Shown here: positions 26,810 through 35,594 of the stretch, one piece after another
How the letters are laid out: every line of letters begins with the position of its first letter
Numbering within the stretch: the stretch's first letter is position 1
Origin: Falsirhodobacter sp. alg1
Lineage (GTDB): Bacteria > Pseudomonadota > Alphaproteobacteria > Rhodobacterales > Rhodobacteraceae
DNA length: 45,045 nt
Direction of reading: 5' to 3'
Assembly: GCF_000739715.2 (NCBI RefSeq)
Contig: NZ_BBJC02000001.1
Location: forward strand, 154,061 to 199,105
The notes under the pieces: model-generated
Told to the model about the DNA's origin: nothing
Databases searched by the model: none
What the model saw: only the letters and a program-made list of their open reading frames with translations
Position numbers and translations under genes: made by a program

Positions 26810-27382
26810 ATGTCGGACAACGACCATTCTTCCGCGTTTCCCGGTTGGCACGGCACAACAATCATCGGTGTTCGCCGCGGTGATGAGGTTGTGATTGCCG
26901 GTGATGGCCAGGTCAGCCTTGGCCCGACCGTCATCAAGGGGACCGCACGCAAGGTACGCCGCCTGTCACCGGGCGGACGGGATGTCGTCGCGGGCTTTGC
27001 GGGATCAACTGCCGACGCCTTCACCCTGCTGGAACGGCTGGAGCGGAAGCTTGAGGCGATGCCCGGACAATTAGCCCGTGCCAGCGTGGAGCTGGCCAAG
27101 GACTGGCGCATGGACAAATATCTGCGCAATCTGGAAGCAATGTTGATTGTGACCGACGGGACCGAGCTTCTGGTTATCACAGGTGCCGGTGATGTTCTGG
27201 AACCGGAACATGATATTGCCGCCATCGGTTCGGGCGGTAACTTTGCCTTGGCCGCAGCACGTGGCCTGATGCAGACAGATATGCCCGCCGAGGATATCGC
27301 ACGGCGGGCAATGGCAATTGCATCGGATATCTGCGTTTACACCAACGGCAACCTTACGGTGGAACGTGTTGGCCGCAGCTGA
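26810..27382 (+). CDS. hslV: ATP-dependent protease peptidase subunit HslV
   Basis: Proteasome-like threonine peptidase that works with the HslU unfoldase. From ATG 26810 it is 190 residues, preceded by AAAGGAG. The mature enzyme should begin at T16 in [11 protein letters not shown], the catalytic nucleophile, after removal of a 15-residue propeptide, longer than the single Met removed in E. coli. Further signatures are [20 protein letters not shown] and [15 protein letters not shown]. An in-frame ATG at 26774 was rejected because it overlaps the promoter and lacks a ribosome-binding site. It is separated from hslU by an opposite-strand gene. Confidence 0.95.
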   Translation: MSDNDHSSAFPGWHGTTIIGVRRGDEVVIAGDGQVSLGPTVIKGTARKVRRLSPGGRDVVAGFAGSTADAFTLLERLERKLEAMPGQLARASVELAKDWRMDKYLRNLEAMLIVTDGTELLVITGAGDVLEPEHDIAAIGSGGNFALAAARGLMQTDMPAEDIARRAMAIASDICVYTNGNLTVERVGRS

Positions 27383-27386
27383 GCCG

Positions 27387-27869
27387 TCACAACTGGACGG
27401 AAGCCTTGCTGTCTTGGGCATCGGCCTTGGGGTCGGACAGGCCCAAGGCAGTCTTGACGCCGGCCACAACGCTGGAACTGTCTTCCCAGATCTCGGCATG
27501 TTCGGGGTCAAAACGCAGAAGGGCGATCTTGGGGTCGTCCTTGCCGTCGAACCATGCAGCGATATGGCTGTTCCAAAGGCGATTAATGACGGCAGGATCG
27601 GCCGAGACAGTGACATGTCCGTGGACGCAGGCCCAGAGGTCGTGCCCCTTGGACACGTAATGGGCAAAGGCCGCGCTGCCGGTATGCGCCCGGACGACCA
27701 TATCGTTATCCTTGGTCGTGAAGACGTAGAACGGGCCGCGATCACCGTCAGCGATGAATGTCATCGGGCGGGCGTGGCCATGTTCGGCGTTCGACAGGCC
27801 GAGAAACACCGTCGCATGGTCGTCCAAGGCGTTGAAAAGTTTCTGTTCGAGTTCTGCCGGTGTAGGCAT
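27387..27869 (-). CDS. pyridoxamine 5'-phosphate oxidase-like (general stress 26 type) protein
   Basis: A 160-residue split-barrel protein of the PNPOx-like/general stress protein 26 group. FLGLSNAEHGHARPMTFIAD near 22-41 and FYVFTTKDNDMVVRA near 47-61 form the first strands of the flavin-binding barrel, followed by FAHYVSKGHDLWACVHGHVTV and a conserved WNSHIAAWFDGKDDPKIALLRFDPEHAEIW. Such proteins bind FMN or related cofactors and are linked to stress; true PNPOx activity is unlikely because of size and family. It is convergent with hslV (4 bp between stops) and divergent from hslU (77 bp). Confidence 0.85.
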   Translation of the reverse strand: MPTPAELEQKLFNALDDHATVFLGLSNAEHGHARPMTFIADGDRGPFYVFTTKDNDMVVRAHTGSAAFAHYVSKGHDLWACVHGHVTVSADPAVINRLWNSHIAAWFDGKDDPKIALLRFDPEHAEIWEDSSSVVAGVKTALGLSDPKADAQDSKASVQL

Positions 27870-27946
27870 GACATATCCTCCATTTATTTCCCCACCAACG
27901 AAACCGCTGCGCCGAATGTTCCCGCGCGCCGTGTGAAGGAGTTACG
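27870..27946. promoter_or_regulatory. divergent promoter region of the PNPOx-like gene and hslU
   Basis: 77 bp between divergent starts. AAGGAG precedes the hslU ATG, and the minus-strand gene has GGAGGA upstream of its ATG. hslU must have its own promoter here because hslV transcription would have to cross the antisense gene. No convincing sigma-32 hexamers were seen. Confidence 0.4.
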
Positions 27947-29245
27947 ATGACCGATCTGACCCCCCGCGATATTGTCCGCGAACTGGACCGTTTCATCATC
28001 GGGCAGGCGGATGCAAAACGTGCAGTCGCCGTTGCCCTGCGCAACCGCTGGCGTCGAAAGCTGCTGGCCGATGATCTGCGTGACGAGGTATATCCCAAGA
28101 ACATCCTGATGATCGGACCGACCGGCGTCGGAAAAACCGAAATCAGCCGTCGTCTGGCCCGCCTGGCCCGCGCGCCGTTCCTGAAGGTAGAGGCGACAAA
28201 ATTCACCGAAGTGGGCTATGTCGGTCGCGACGTCGAAAGCATCATCCGCGATCTGGTGGATGCCGCGATGATCGAGACACGCGAATGGATGCGTGAAGAG
28301 GTCAAACCCAGGGCCGCCAAGGCAGCCGAAGATCGCGTGATCGAGGCCATCGCCGGCAAGGATGCCCGTGAACAGACCCGCGAAATGTTCCGCCAGCGGC
28401 TCAAGGCCGGGGAACTGGATAGCCATATGATCGAGCTGGATATCCGGGATACGTCCAACCCGCTGGGGAATATGGATCTGCCGAATGCGCAGCCCGGTAT
28501 GATGCAGCTGGGCGATATTTTCGGCAAGGCGATGGGCCAGCGGACCACCCGCAAAAAGATCGCGGTGGCCGAGAGCCATGAGCTGTTGATGAGCGAGGAA
28601 GCCGACAAGCTTCTGGACGACGAGGCTGTGAAGGCCGCCGCGCTGGAGGCCGTGCAGCAGAACGGCATCGTCTTTATCGACGAGATCGACAAGGTCTGCG
28701 CCCGCACTGACAGCCGCAGCGGCGATGTTTCACGTGAAGGCGTGCAGCGCGATCTGCTGCCGTTGATCGAAGGGACGACGGTGTCCACCAAACATGGTGC
28801 AGTGAAGACAGACCATATCCTGTTCATCGCCTCGGGCGCGTTCCATGTGGCCAAACCGTCGGACCTGCTGCCGGAACTGCAGGGGCGCCTGCCCATCCGG
28901 GTAGAGCTTCAGGCCCTGACCGAGGGTGATTTCACCCGCATCCTGACCGAACCGGACAATGCCCTGACCCGTCAGTATTCCGCGCTGATGGCGACCGAGA
29001 ATGTGACCGTGACCTTTGCCGAAGACGGTATTGCGGCCCTTGCCCGTATCGCGGCCCAGGTGAACGCCACGGTGGAAAACATCGGCGCGCGGCGGCTGTA
29101 CACGGTGATCGAGCGTGTGTTCGAGGAACTGTCCTTTGATGCCCCCGAACAGCAGGGGGCCGAAATCACCATAGACGCCCCGTATGTAGAGGCCCATCTG
29201 GGTGAGATGGCCCGCGAAACGGACGTCTCGCGTTATATGCTGTAA
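27947..29245 (+). CDS. hslU: ATP-dependent protease ATPase subunit HslU
   Basis: AAA+ unfoldase ring that feeds substrates into HslV. The 432 residues include the N-terminal [17 protein letters not shown], Walker A GPTGVGKT at 57-64, [21 protein letters not shown] pore-loop segment (GYVG), the intermediate domain at about 110-240, Walker [12 protein letters not shown] near 241-251, [15 protein letters not shown] with sensor I region, and the C-terminal tail SRYML that docks into HslV. Strong start signal AAGGAG. Normally adjacent to hslV; here 0.56 kb away behind an antisense gene. It converges with the Smr gene, 3 bp between stops. Confidence 0.97.
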   Translation: MTDLTPRDIVRELDRFIIGQADAKRAVAVALRNRWRRKLLADDLRDEVYPKNILMIGPTGVGKTEISRRLARLARAPFLKVEATKFTEVGYVGRDVESIIRDLVDAAMIETREWMREEVKPRAAKAAEDRVIEAIAGKDAREQTREMFRQRLKAGELDSHMIELDIRDTSNPLGNMDLPNAQPGMMQLGDIFGKAMGQRTTRKKIAVAESHELLMSEEADKLLDDEAVKAAALEAVQQNGIVFIDEIDKVCARTDSRSGDVSREGVQRDLLPLIEGTTVSTKHGAVKTDHILFIASGAFHVAKPSDLLPELQGRLPIRVELQALTEGDFTRILTEPDNALTRQYSALMATENVTVTFAEDGIAALARIAAQVNATVENIGARRLYTVIERVFEELSFDAPEQQGAEITIDAPYVEAHLGEMARETDVSRYML

Positions 29246-29248
29246 CGA

Positions 29249-29842
29249 TCAGCGGCGGCGCAGATAGACATAATAAGCGCCGCCGCCTCCATGCTTCAGA
29301 TGCGCCTCGGCCACTTGCTGCACCAATACCCCCAAGGGGGGCAGACGCAGCCATTGAGGCACCTGATGGCGCAGAACCCCCGTACGGGTGGGGATAGGCC
29401 CACCATCGTCACGCATCTTTCCCTTACCTGTAATCACCAGAACCAGTCGCATCCCCTGACGATGCGCATCCAGAATGAAGTGCATCAGTTCCGGATGCGC
29501 TTCGGCCAACGTCATGCCGTGCAGATCGATCCGTGCCTCGGGGGCCAAACGCCCGCGTGACATGCGCGCAAACTGCCGCGCGTCCATTTTCAGGGGATAT
29601 GCCGCAATCTGTTCGCGCAGGGTCGGGCTGACATCATGCGGACGGGCGGGTGTGCTTCTCGCCCCCACTCGGAACGGTGCGACAGGCGGCTGGGGGGCAA
29701 CCGCCACTGATGGAGTGTCGGGTTTGGTCGGAGGGGGCACAGGGGCAGCCGTACGCTGCGCAGGATGCATGGCCTGGGCCGTACGCGCAACAGCAGCCCA
29801 AAGCTCTTCCTCTTCGGGGCGGAGGGTACGACGGCGCGCCAT
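29249..29842 (-). CDS. Smr-domain (MutS2-like C-terminal) protein
   Basis: A 197-residue stand-alone Smr-domain protein, likely DNA- or RNA-binding with nicking or cleavage activity. The N-terminal third is proline-rich and low-complexity (about 30-70). The Smr domain occupies about 100-190 with the signature IDLHGMTLAEAH (H108) and the VLVITGKGKM loop (G139-K-G141). Its biological role in alphaproteobacteria is not established. It begins one base after the mltA stop, so it is coupled in the timA-mltA-smr operon. Confidence 0.87.
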   Translation of the reverse strand: MARRRTLRPEEEELWAAVARTAQAMHPAQRTAAPVPPPTKPDTPSVAVAPQPPVAPFRVGARSTPARPHDVSPTLREQIAAYPLKMDARQFARMSRGRLAPEARIDLHGMTLAEAHPELMHFILDAHRQGMRLVLVITGKGKMRDDGGPIPTRTGVLRHQVPQWLRLPPLGVLVQQVAEAHLKHGGGGAYYVYLRRR

Positions 29843-29843
29843 A

Positions 29844-30791
29844 TCAATCCTCCCGCGGGATCAGAACGAACATCTGGCCACGCGCCCGCATATGGCCGGC
29901 CGCAATCCCGACAGCATCGCCACTGCCCATGAACATATCTGCCCGGCCAGCCCCCTTTATCGCGCTGCCGGTATCCTGTGCGACAAACAAGTGATCCACG
30001 CCTTCGGCCTGAACAAATACAGGTGCCCCAAGCTGCACGATCCGAGGATCCACAGCAAGGGATTGCATTGCCGTCAGCGGTACGCCCATTGTCCCTATGG
30101 GACCGGCATCATCCGGCAGGTCCAAAACGCGGAAAAACACGAAAGACGGATTATGGTTCATCAAGTTCTGCCCGTCCTGGGGATGGGCGCGAATCCAGTC
30201 CTTGATCGCAGGGGCCGAGGCCTGCTCCACCGTCATGATACCCCGCTGGACCATTTCCCGCCCGATAGAGCGGTATTCCGAGCCGTTCTTGCCTGCATAG
30301 CCCAAGCGTACGGATCGGCCGTCCGGCAGGCGCAATCGACCCGACCCCTGAACTTGCAGAAAGAATGCCTCGGCCGGATCCTCCAGCCACGCAATCTCCA
30401 ACCCACGTCCGGCAAGGGCAGCGGGCATATCGGCGCGGGGAATTGCAGGCGCGCCCTCGGGTGGCAGGGCATAGACAGGCGATGAAAACCGGTCGGTCCT
30501 GTTCAGCGACGCATGCAGTTCCGGCTCGTAATAGCCGGTGAACAACGTCGGCGCAGGCAACGGGTGCGGTTGGAACGTCGTCTCGAAAAATGTGCGCGGG
30601 TCGGGGGCATGAGAGGCTTCGGCGCAGGCGTGCTGCCAAGACGCACCCTCGATCCGGTCACAGCTGTTGCGAAATACGGCAAGGGCCGCTGCATGATCCG
30701 CAACAGCCCATCCATCAATATCTGAAAACTCCATCGCCTGCACAGGCGCGGCCAGAACCGCCCCCAGTGCAAACGCCAGAAGGGCCCTCAC
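29844..30791 (-). CDS. mltA: membrane-bound-type lytic transglycosylase A (MltA) family, without lipobox
   Basis: A periplasmic murein lytic transglycosylase of 315 residues cleaving the MurNAc-GlcNAc bond to a 1,6-anhydro product. Signal peptide 1-19 (MRALLAFALGAVLAAPVQA) has no lipobox cysteine, so unlike the E. coli lipoprotein this form should be soluble. The MltA domain has FTGYYEPELHAS and PARADMPA-like barrel segments. The C-terminal 3D domain carries LFVAQDTGSAIKGAGRADMF with the catalytic aspartate. Anhydro-sugars it releases could feed the AmgK-MurU route encoded about 14 kb away. Overlaps timA by 4 nt. Confidence 0.92.
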   Translation of the reverse strand: MRALLAFALGAVLAAPVQAMEFSDIDGWAVADHAAALAVFRNSCDRIEGASWQHACAEASHAPDPRTFFETTFQPHPLPAPTLFTGYYEPELHASLNRTDRFSSPVYALPPEGAPAIPRADMPAALAGRGLEIAWLEDPAEAFFLQVQGSGRLRLPDGRSVRLGYAGKNGSEYRSIGREMVQRGIMTVEQASAPAIKDWIRAHPQDGQNLMNHNPSFVFFRVLDLPDDAGPIGTMGVPLTAMQSLAVDPRIVQLGAPVFVQAEGVDHLFVAQDTGSAIKGAGRADMFMGSGDAVGIAAGHMRARGQMFVLIPRED

Positions 30792-31453
30792 TCTCCGGTT
30801 GCGACAAGACGCCAGTTCGGATCTGCCGCTCCCATCGCCCGCTGGAACGTCCAGAAATCGCGTTGACGCTTCACTTCGGTCTCGCTCCCCTCGACCAGCA
30901 CACCATTCGCGTCTTTGACGATGGAGGTCAGCTCGGCCATGAAGCGGACGGTGATCTCGGCAATCTGGCTGCCCTGCATGAAGGTAGCATCATTCACCGC
31001 CAACTCGCGGATCCCGATAATTTTGGATTGAACCACCAGCCCCTGTTCACGGCGGGCCGCGATGGCCCCCTCAAAGGCCTCGAGCACCTCGGGCGCGATA
31101 AAGCCGCGGACGGGCTCCATATCTCCCTTGTCGAAAGCATCAAGCACCATCTCGTAGGCACTGCGTGCGCCCGACAGGAACTCGTTGACCGAAAAGGACG
31201 GCTCCGCCTTTTTCATCGCCGCCAATGCCTTGGCACTATCGGACCCTTCGGGCACATGGTCGGCAATTTCGAGGTTATGGGCATCTTCATCATTGACGAC
31301 AGGTTGCCGTCCCTGAACATCAGGAATCGCCTCCGGACGGACCGGCGGCTTTTCGAAACCTTCGCGCGTGCCAAGAACGGACCGCAGCTTCAGGATCAGA
31401 AAGACCGCGACGGCCGCAAGAACTAGAAGCTGGATCATCATGGCAGAGCTCAT
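30788..31453 (-). CDS. Tim44-like domain protein (TimA)
   Basis: A 221-residue protein with one N-terminal membrane helix (about 5-23, MIQLLVLAAVAVFLIL), a short polar linker, and a C-terminal Tim44-like domain from about 80 to 218 (FLSGARSAYEMVLDAFDKGDMEPV then IAEITVRFMAELTSIV and WTFQRAMGAADPNWRLVATGE). Alphaproteobacterial TimA is related to the mitochondrial import motor component Tim44, but its bacterial function is not settled. It is divergent from fxsA-secB, the position it holds in many relatives, and overlaps mltA by 4 nt. Confidence 0.87.
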   Translation of the reverse strand: MSSAMMIQLLVLAAVAVFLILKLRSVLGTREGFEKPPVRPEAIPDVQGRQPVVNDEDAHNLEIADHVPEGSDSAKALAAMKKAEPSFSVNEFLSGARSAYEMVLDAFDKGDMEPVRGFIAPEVLEAFEGAIAARREQGLVVQSKIIGIRELAVNDATFMQGSQIAEITVRFMAELTSIVKDANGVLVEGSETEVKRQRDFWTFQRAMGAADPNWRLVATGE

Positions 31454-31564
31454 TCAAAAACCTCGGGATCGGCGGTTGGGGTTTGGTAATTGCCCCGCTA
31501 CTCTTATGTAGGGATCGAATACCGCCGAGTCCACCGCCGCCCGACCTAAGAAAGGAATGCCCGC

Positions 31565-32017
31565 ATGTGGCTTATTGCCCTACTGATCGCATTGCCGTTG
31601 ATAGAGATTTCCCTGTTTGTGACCGTGGGGGCCGCAATTGGCCTTGGTCCGACGCTGCTGGTCATCCTGGCCGGGGCCGTGGGCGGCATGGCCTTGATCC
31701 GTGCGCAGGGCGGACCAAACCAGATGCGCGCGATGCAGAATGATCCGTTATCGCCGCTTGCCCATAAGGCGATGCTGGTCATCGCGGGCATTCTGCTGAT
31801 CCTGCCCGGATTTCTGACCGATACCCTTGGGCTGATCCTGCTGATTCCCCCCGTTCGGCGCATCATGATTGCGCGCGTCGCCTCCCGTTTCAGAGTGGTC
31901 ACCCCCAACAGCACGGCGCCTTCGGCGACCACGATCGATGGGGAGTACGAGGACCTGAGCGATACCGGTAATCCCAAACCGACCCATCGCCCGCCTTCGG
32001 CATGGACCCGACACTGA
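31565..32017 (+). CDS. fxsA: FxsA-family inner-membrane protein
   Basis: A 150-residue FxsA homologue (E. coli FxsA suppresses F-mediated exclusion of phage T7 when overproduced; its normal role is unclear). Membrane segments occupy about 4-45 (LIALLIALPLIEISLFVTVG then LGPTLLVILAGAVGGMALI) and about 70-95 (AMLVIAGILLILPGFLTDTLG). The PGFLTDTLG motif is conserved in the family. The hydrophilic tail is variable. It precedes secB by 42 bp and is divergent from timA. Confidence 0.92.
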   Translation: MWLIALLIALPLIEISLFVTVGAAIGLGPTLLVILAGAVGGMALIRAQGGPNQMRAMQNDPLSPLAHKAMLVIAGILLILPGFLTDTLGLILLIPPVRRIMIARVASRFRVVTPNSTAPSATTIDGEYEDLSDTGNPKPTHRPPSAWTRH

Positions 32018-32059
32018 TCTATTTGCTAGAACACCTGCAGAGTTTTTGAGGAGAGACGC

Positions 32060-32560
32060 ATGACCGAAACCAATGGCACAAATCCGCCAACACCGCCGCA
32101 AGTCAGAATGCAGGCGCTGGCCCAATACACACGCGATATGTCGTTCGAGAACATGGTCGCGCAAAAGGGACTTGGTGGTGCGGATGTACAGCCGGATGTG
32201 CAGGTTCAGGTCAGCCTTGATGCCCGCAAACGCAGCACCGAGAACCAGTACGAAGTCATCACGAAATTCAAGGTGACGTCGAAAAACAAGAACAACGGCG
32301 ATACGCTGTTCCTGCTGGAACTGGATTACGGCGGATTGTTTCACGTGGAAAACGTGGCAGAAGAGCAGTTGCACCCGTTCCTGCTGATCGAATGCCCGCG
32401 TCTGTTGTTCCCCTTCGTGCGTCGCATCATCTCCGATGTAACGCGTGACGGTGGTTTCCCCCCGCTGAACATCGATAACGTCGATTTCCTGGCGCTCTAC
32501 CGTATGGAACTGCAGCGCCGCGCCCAAGCCACTGCCGAGGCACCCACGACGGTATCCTGA
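32060..32560 (+). CDS. secB: protein-export chaperone SecB
   Basis: A tetrameric cytoplasmic chaperone that keeps preproteins export-competent and hands them to SecA. The 166 residues include the conserved QALAQYTRDMSFEN near the N-terminus, the QVSLDARK strand, LFLLELDYGGLFHVENV, and the SecA-contacting C-terminal segment with FLALYRMEL. GAGGAGAG lies just upstream of the ATG. A parS-like 16-mer lies within the GLFHVEN codons (see findings). It converges with dnaQ, 4 bp between stops. Confidence 0.96.
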   Translation: MTETNGTNPPTPPQVRMQALAQYTRDMSFENMVAQKGLGGADVQPDVQVQVSLDARKRSTENQYEVITKFKVTSKNKNNGDTLFLLELDYGGLFHVENVAEEQLHPFLLIECPRLLFPFVRRIISDVTRDGGFPPLNIDNVDFLALYRMELQRRAQATAEAPTTVS

Positions 32561-32564
32561 TCCG

Positions 32565-33251
32565 TCAACGTTTGTTCCAGATCGCTGCCGCGCCCAGCTT
32601 TTCGACAAAGGCTGCGTGTGCGGCGGCTTCGGCCTCGGTGATCCGCGGCGCAAGGGATGTGGGGCGTGGACGAGGACGCCATACCTCCATATCCGAACTG
32701 ACCGGGCCTTGGGTATTCTGTGCGAGTACCAGATCCGGCTGACGCCCCCCGATCAGCTCCAGATAGACTTCGGCCAGGATTTCACTATCCAGCAATGCGC
32801 CGTGCAGTGTACGGGACGAGTTGTCGATGCCGAACCTGCGACAAAGGGCATCCAGAGACGCCGGAGAGCCCGGAAACCGCTTTCGCGCGATTGCCAGCGT
32901 ATCAAGCGCCTGCGCCATCGGTATCTCGGGCAGACCCATCTGCTTCAATTCATAATTCAGGAATTTCATGTCGAAGCTGGCGTTATGAATAACCAGCCTG
33001 GCATCTCCGACAAACGTCAGAAAATCCTGCCCCACCGCCGCAAATACGGGTTTGTCCCGTAGAAAGTCCTCGGACAACCCATGAACATCGAATGCCTCTT
33101 TGGGCATATTCCGTTCAGGATTGATATATTGATGATAGGTACGCCCAGTCGGCATATGGTTCAGCAGCTCCACACCGCCGATTTCAACGATACGATCACC
33201 GGTAAAGGGATCAAGACCGGTGGTTTCGGTATCAAGCACGATTTCACGCAT
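32565..33251 (-). CDS. dnaQ: DNA polymerase III epsilon subunit, 3'-5' proofreading exonuclease
   Basis: The proofreading exonuclease of the replicative polymerase, 228 residues from ATG 33251. All DEDDh catalytic residues are visible: D7 and E9 in [12 protein letters not shown]94 in [11 protein letters not shown]150 and D155 in [14 protein letters not shown]. The tail after about 180 should bind the alpha subunit and clamp. It is last in the chain maf-aroE-coaE-dnaQ, overlapping coaE by 8 nt; an upstream in-frame start lying deep within coaE was rejected. Close to the putative oriC. Confidence 0.96.
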   Translation of the reverse strand: MREIVLDTETTGLDPFTGDRIVEIGGVELLNHMPTGRTYHQYINPERNMPKEAFDVHGLSEDFLRDKPVFAAVGQDFLTFVGDARLVIHNASFDMKFLNYELKQMGLPEIPMAQALDTLAIARKRFPGSPASLDALCRRFGIDNSSRTLHGALLDSEILAEVYLELIGGRQPDLVLAQNTQGPVSSDMEVWRPRPRPTSLAPRITEAEAAAHAAFVEKLGAAAIWNKR

Positions 33252-33819
33252 GGCTGCTCCGTAGATAGGCGATGAGAGCGTGTACTTGGGCGCGGGTGGC
33301 ATCCATGTCCAGCGTTTCAATGATATGGGTCGCCCGCGAGCGTTTTTCAGCATCCGGCATCTGGCGTGACAGAATGGCAGCAAAGCTGCGCTCGGTCATG
33401 CCCGGGCGTGCCAGCACCCGCCTGCGTTGCAGGGCAGCGGGGGCCGTGACCAGAAGCGTGGCATCCATGGCCGTATCGATGCCGTTTTCGAACAGTAAAG
33501 GCACATCGTAGACAGCAATATCCGCAGCTGGATCGAAAGCATCACGATCTGCGGCGACCAGCGGGTGGACAATCTGTTCGATCCGGGTCAGCGCCTCCGG
33601 TTCGCGCAGGATCAGATCACGCAAAACAGCCCGATCGACATGGTCCGTTACGCTGTCCGGAAAGGCTGCGGCCATGGGAGCGACAGCAGCCCCGCCCGCA
33701 GCATATAGTCGGTGCACAGCCGCATCGGCATCCCAGACAGGTATCCCCACCGCCGCAAACATCGCAGCGGTGGTTGATTTACCCATTCCGACAGAGCCGG
33801 TCAGGCCGAGGCGGATCAT
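33244..33819 (-). CDS. coaE: dephospho-CoA kinase CoaE
   Basis: Last step of coenzyme A synthesis: phosphorylates the ribose 3'-hydroxyl of dephospho-CoA. The 191-residue P-loop kinase has Walker [10 protein letters not shown] at 8-16, [12 protein letters not shown] with the conserved aspartate (D33 region), the LVAADRDAF segment and [13 protein letters not shown] (CoaE signature). It overlaps aroE by 4 nt and dnaQ by 8 nt, indicating translational coupling across the set. Confidence 0.95.
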   Translation of the reverse strand: MIRLGLTGSVGMGKSTTAAMFAAVGIPVWDADAAVHRLYAAGGAAVAPMAAAFPDSVTDHVDRAVLRDLILREPEALTRIEQIVHPLVAADRDAFDPAADIAVYDVPLLFENGIDTAMDATLLVTAPAALQRRRVLARPGMTERSFAAILSRQMPDAEKRSRATHIIETLDMDATRAQVHALIAYLRSSHA

Positions 33820-34652
33820 CCGCCCAGCACGAATGCCCGTGTTTCGGCATCGACCTCGGGACGTTGACCGAACCAGCTTTCGAACGCCGGCGCCGCCTGA
33901 TGAAGCAACATGCCCAGGCCATCGACAGTACGGCAGCCGATCTTGCGGGCTTCGCGCAACAAGGTCGTTTCCAGCGGTGCATAGACGACATCGGTCACAA
34001 CGGCAGAAGGCTCCAGCCCATCCAGGGGAACCCGGAATTCAGGCTCACCCACCATGCCCAGCGAGGATGTGTTGACCACGGTGGCCGCATCTTCCAGCAT
34101 GTTTGCCGCCTGCAGCCAGTCATAGACGACCACGCGCGGTCCGAAATCATTGGCCAGCACCTCGGCACGTTCGCGCGTGCGGTTGCTGATACGGATTTCC
34201 GGAACGCCGGCGCCCAGAAGGGCCGAAACCACAGCGCGTGCCGCACCGCCGGCACCGATCAGGGCTGCCGGACCGGATGTCGCCTCCCAATCAGGTGCGC
34301 CCTGCTGCAGGCTGGCCAGAAAACCGATGCCATCGGTATTGTCCGCATGAATCTTGCCATCCGGCGTCAGAACCAGTGCATTTGCCGCACCGATCTGCGA
34401 CGCGCGTTCGGTCACGACGTCCGCCATGTCCAGAATGACTTCCTTATGCGGAATGGTCACATTGGCGCCGACGAATCCGGCCAGATGCAATGTCCGTACA
34501 ACCTTTTCCAGATCACGTTCCTCTATATGCAAAGGAACGTAATGTCCGGCCAGACCGTAGCGCTGCAACCAGTAGTTATGCAGACGCGGCGAACGGCTGT
34601 GTCCGACCGGATTGCCGATAACACCGGCAAGTGGAATTCTACTCAGGCTCAT
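33816..34652 (-). CDS. aroE: shikimate dehydrogenase AroE
   Basis: NADPH-dependent reduction of 3-dehydroshikimate to shikimate. From ATG 34652 it is 278 residues. Substrate-binding serines S19 and S21 in NPVGHSRSPRLHN, catalytic K70 in GANVTIPHKE, and a catalytic aspartate in HADNTDGIGF are present, with the NADP-binding IGAGGAARAVVSAL and NRTRERAEVL. The start at 34652 overlaps the maf stop by 4 nt; an in-frame ATG ten codons upstream inside maf was rejected. Confidence 0.95.
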   Translation of the reverse strand: MSLSRIPLAGVIGNPVGHSRSPRLHNYWLQRYGLAGHYVPLHIEERDLEKVVRTLHLAGFVGANVTIPHKEVILDMADVVTERASQIGAANALVLTPDGKIHADNTDGIGFLASLQQGAPDWEATSGPAALIGAGGAARAVVSALLGAGVPEIRISNRTRERAEVLANDFGPRVVVYDWLQAANMLEDAATVVNTSSLGMVGEPEFRVPLDGLEPSAVVTDVVYAPLETTLLREARKIGCRTVDGLGMLLHQAAPAFESWFGQRPEVDAETRAFVLGG

Positions 34653-35242
34653 GTCTCGATTATTCCCCGTTGTCCCATCCACGCCAAGAGCGGCAGCATG
34701 GGCATCCCCATAATAGTAAAATGATCGCCTCTGATATCGATGAAGAGGCGCACTCCCTCCTCCTCCACCTTATAGCCACCAACCGAATGCCGGATACTGT
34801 TCCAGTTCCGATCGACGTAACCCCGCAGCCAACTATCCGAGAATGATCCCATTGTCAGCCGTGCTTCGGAAATATGTCGCCATACAGGTTGTGCATATTC
34901 ATATACAACTACGGCAGAGATGAGTTTGTGGGTTTTGCCGCGCAGAATCGACAATTGCGCCACAGCATCTTCGGGCGATTCGGGCTTTGAAAGCAAAGTG
35001 CCTTCGCATTCGAGGACCTGATCGCTGCCGATGACAAGTGAATCCGGGTTCTTTTCAGCAATTTTTCGGGCCTTCATTTCCGCCAGAGCATCGGCAATGT
35101 CGCGGGGGCGGGCCGACTCAGCCAGCAGCGAGGCCTTTACGGCAGCTTCATCGATCCGGGCGGGAATCGCCTCGGCGGGTATTGCGGCAGCCGAAAACAT
35201 GGCCCGGCGACTGTCTGAGATTGTGGCAAGAATAAGGCGCAT
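34649..35242 (-). CDS. maf: Maf/YceF-family nucleotide pyrophosphatase
   Basis: Maf-like nucleoside triphosphate pyrophosphatase, 197 residues from ATG 35242, probably acting on non-canonical nucleotides (m7GTP, or dTTP/UTP in the YhdE group). The N-terminal motif reads LILATISDSRRAMFSAA, a diverged form of the usual LASxSPRR, with S9 and R12/R13 retained. The second motif VIGSDQVLECEG (D74) is intact. No Shine-Dalgarno sequence precedes the start, which borders directly on the putative oriC. First gene of the overlapping maf-aroE-coaE-dnaQ chain, as in other alphaproteobacterial origin regions. Confidence 0.88.
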   Translation of the reverse strand: MRLILATISDSRRAMFSAAAIPAEAIPARIDEAAVKASLLAESARPRDIADALAEMKARKIAEKNPDSLVIGSDQVLECEGTLLSKPESPEDAVAQLSILRGKTHKLISAVVVYEYAQPVWRHISEARLTMGSFSDSWLRGYVDRNWNSIRHSVGGYKVEEEGVRLFIDIRGDHFTIMGMPMLPLLAWMGQRGIIET

Positions 35243-35441
35243 TTGACGTGGAGGACTCTGTGGAGGAATCGGGGTCGAATTGGGCGAATAGCCAGTTGGG
35301 AAAATTTCCTCTTTCCGGAGGGATGGATTTTCAGGAAACAAAAGTCAACGGCCAGCCGCAGTTATCCACCTGTGGATTGTGGAAAATGCTGCGTGTGGAA
35401 ATCCAAGTTACGCACCGGTCGCCAATAAGTTTTCCGGCAAC

Positions 35442-35450
35442 TTATCCACA
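35442..35450 (+). promoter_or_regulatory. perfect DnaA box
   Basis: TTATCCACA, an exact match to the high-affinity DnaA-box consensus, in the middle of the putative origin. Confidence 0.85.
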
Positions 35451-35574
35451 AGATGAAAACCTTGAGATATGCCAATAATGCATAGCTGAAAACGGGATTT
35501 TGGGATGAGCGAGGATTCTGCTCCCCAGGAATGTCCACAAGCGGAACAGGGCAGGGAAAAGCCGTGGGAATCTT

Positions 35575-35594
35575 TATGGATTCACTTATCCATA
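35575..35594. repeat. inverted repeat carrying a DnaA-like box
   Basis: TATGGAT (35575-35581) and ATCCATA (35588-35594) form a perfect 7-bp dyad with a 6-nt spacer. The right arm is part of TTATCCATA, one mismatch from the DnaA consensus. It lies just before the AT-rich stretch. Confidence 0.6.
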
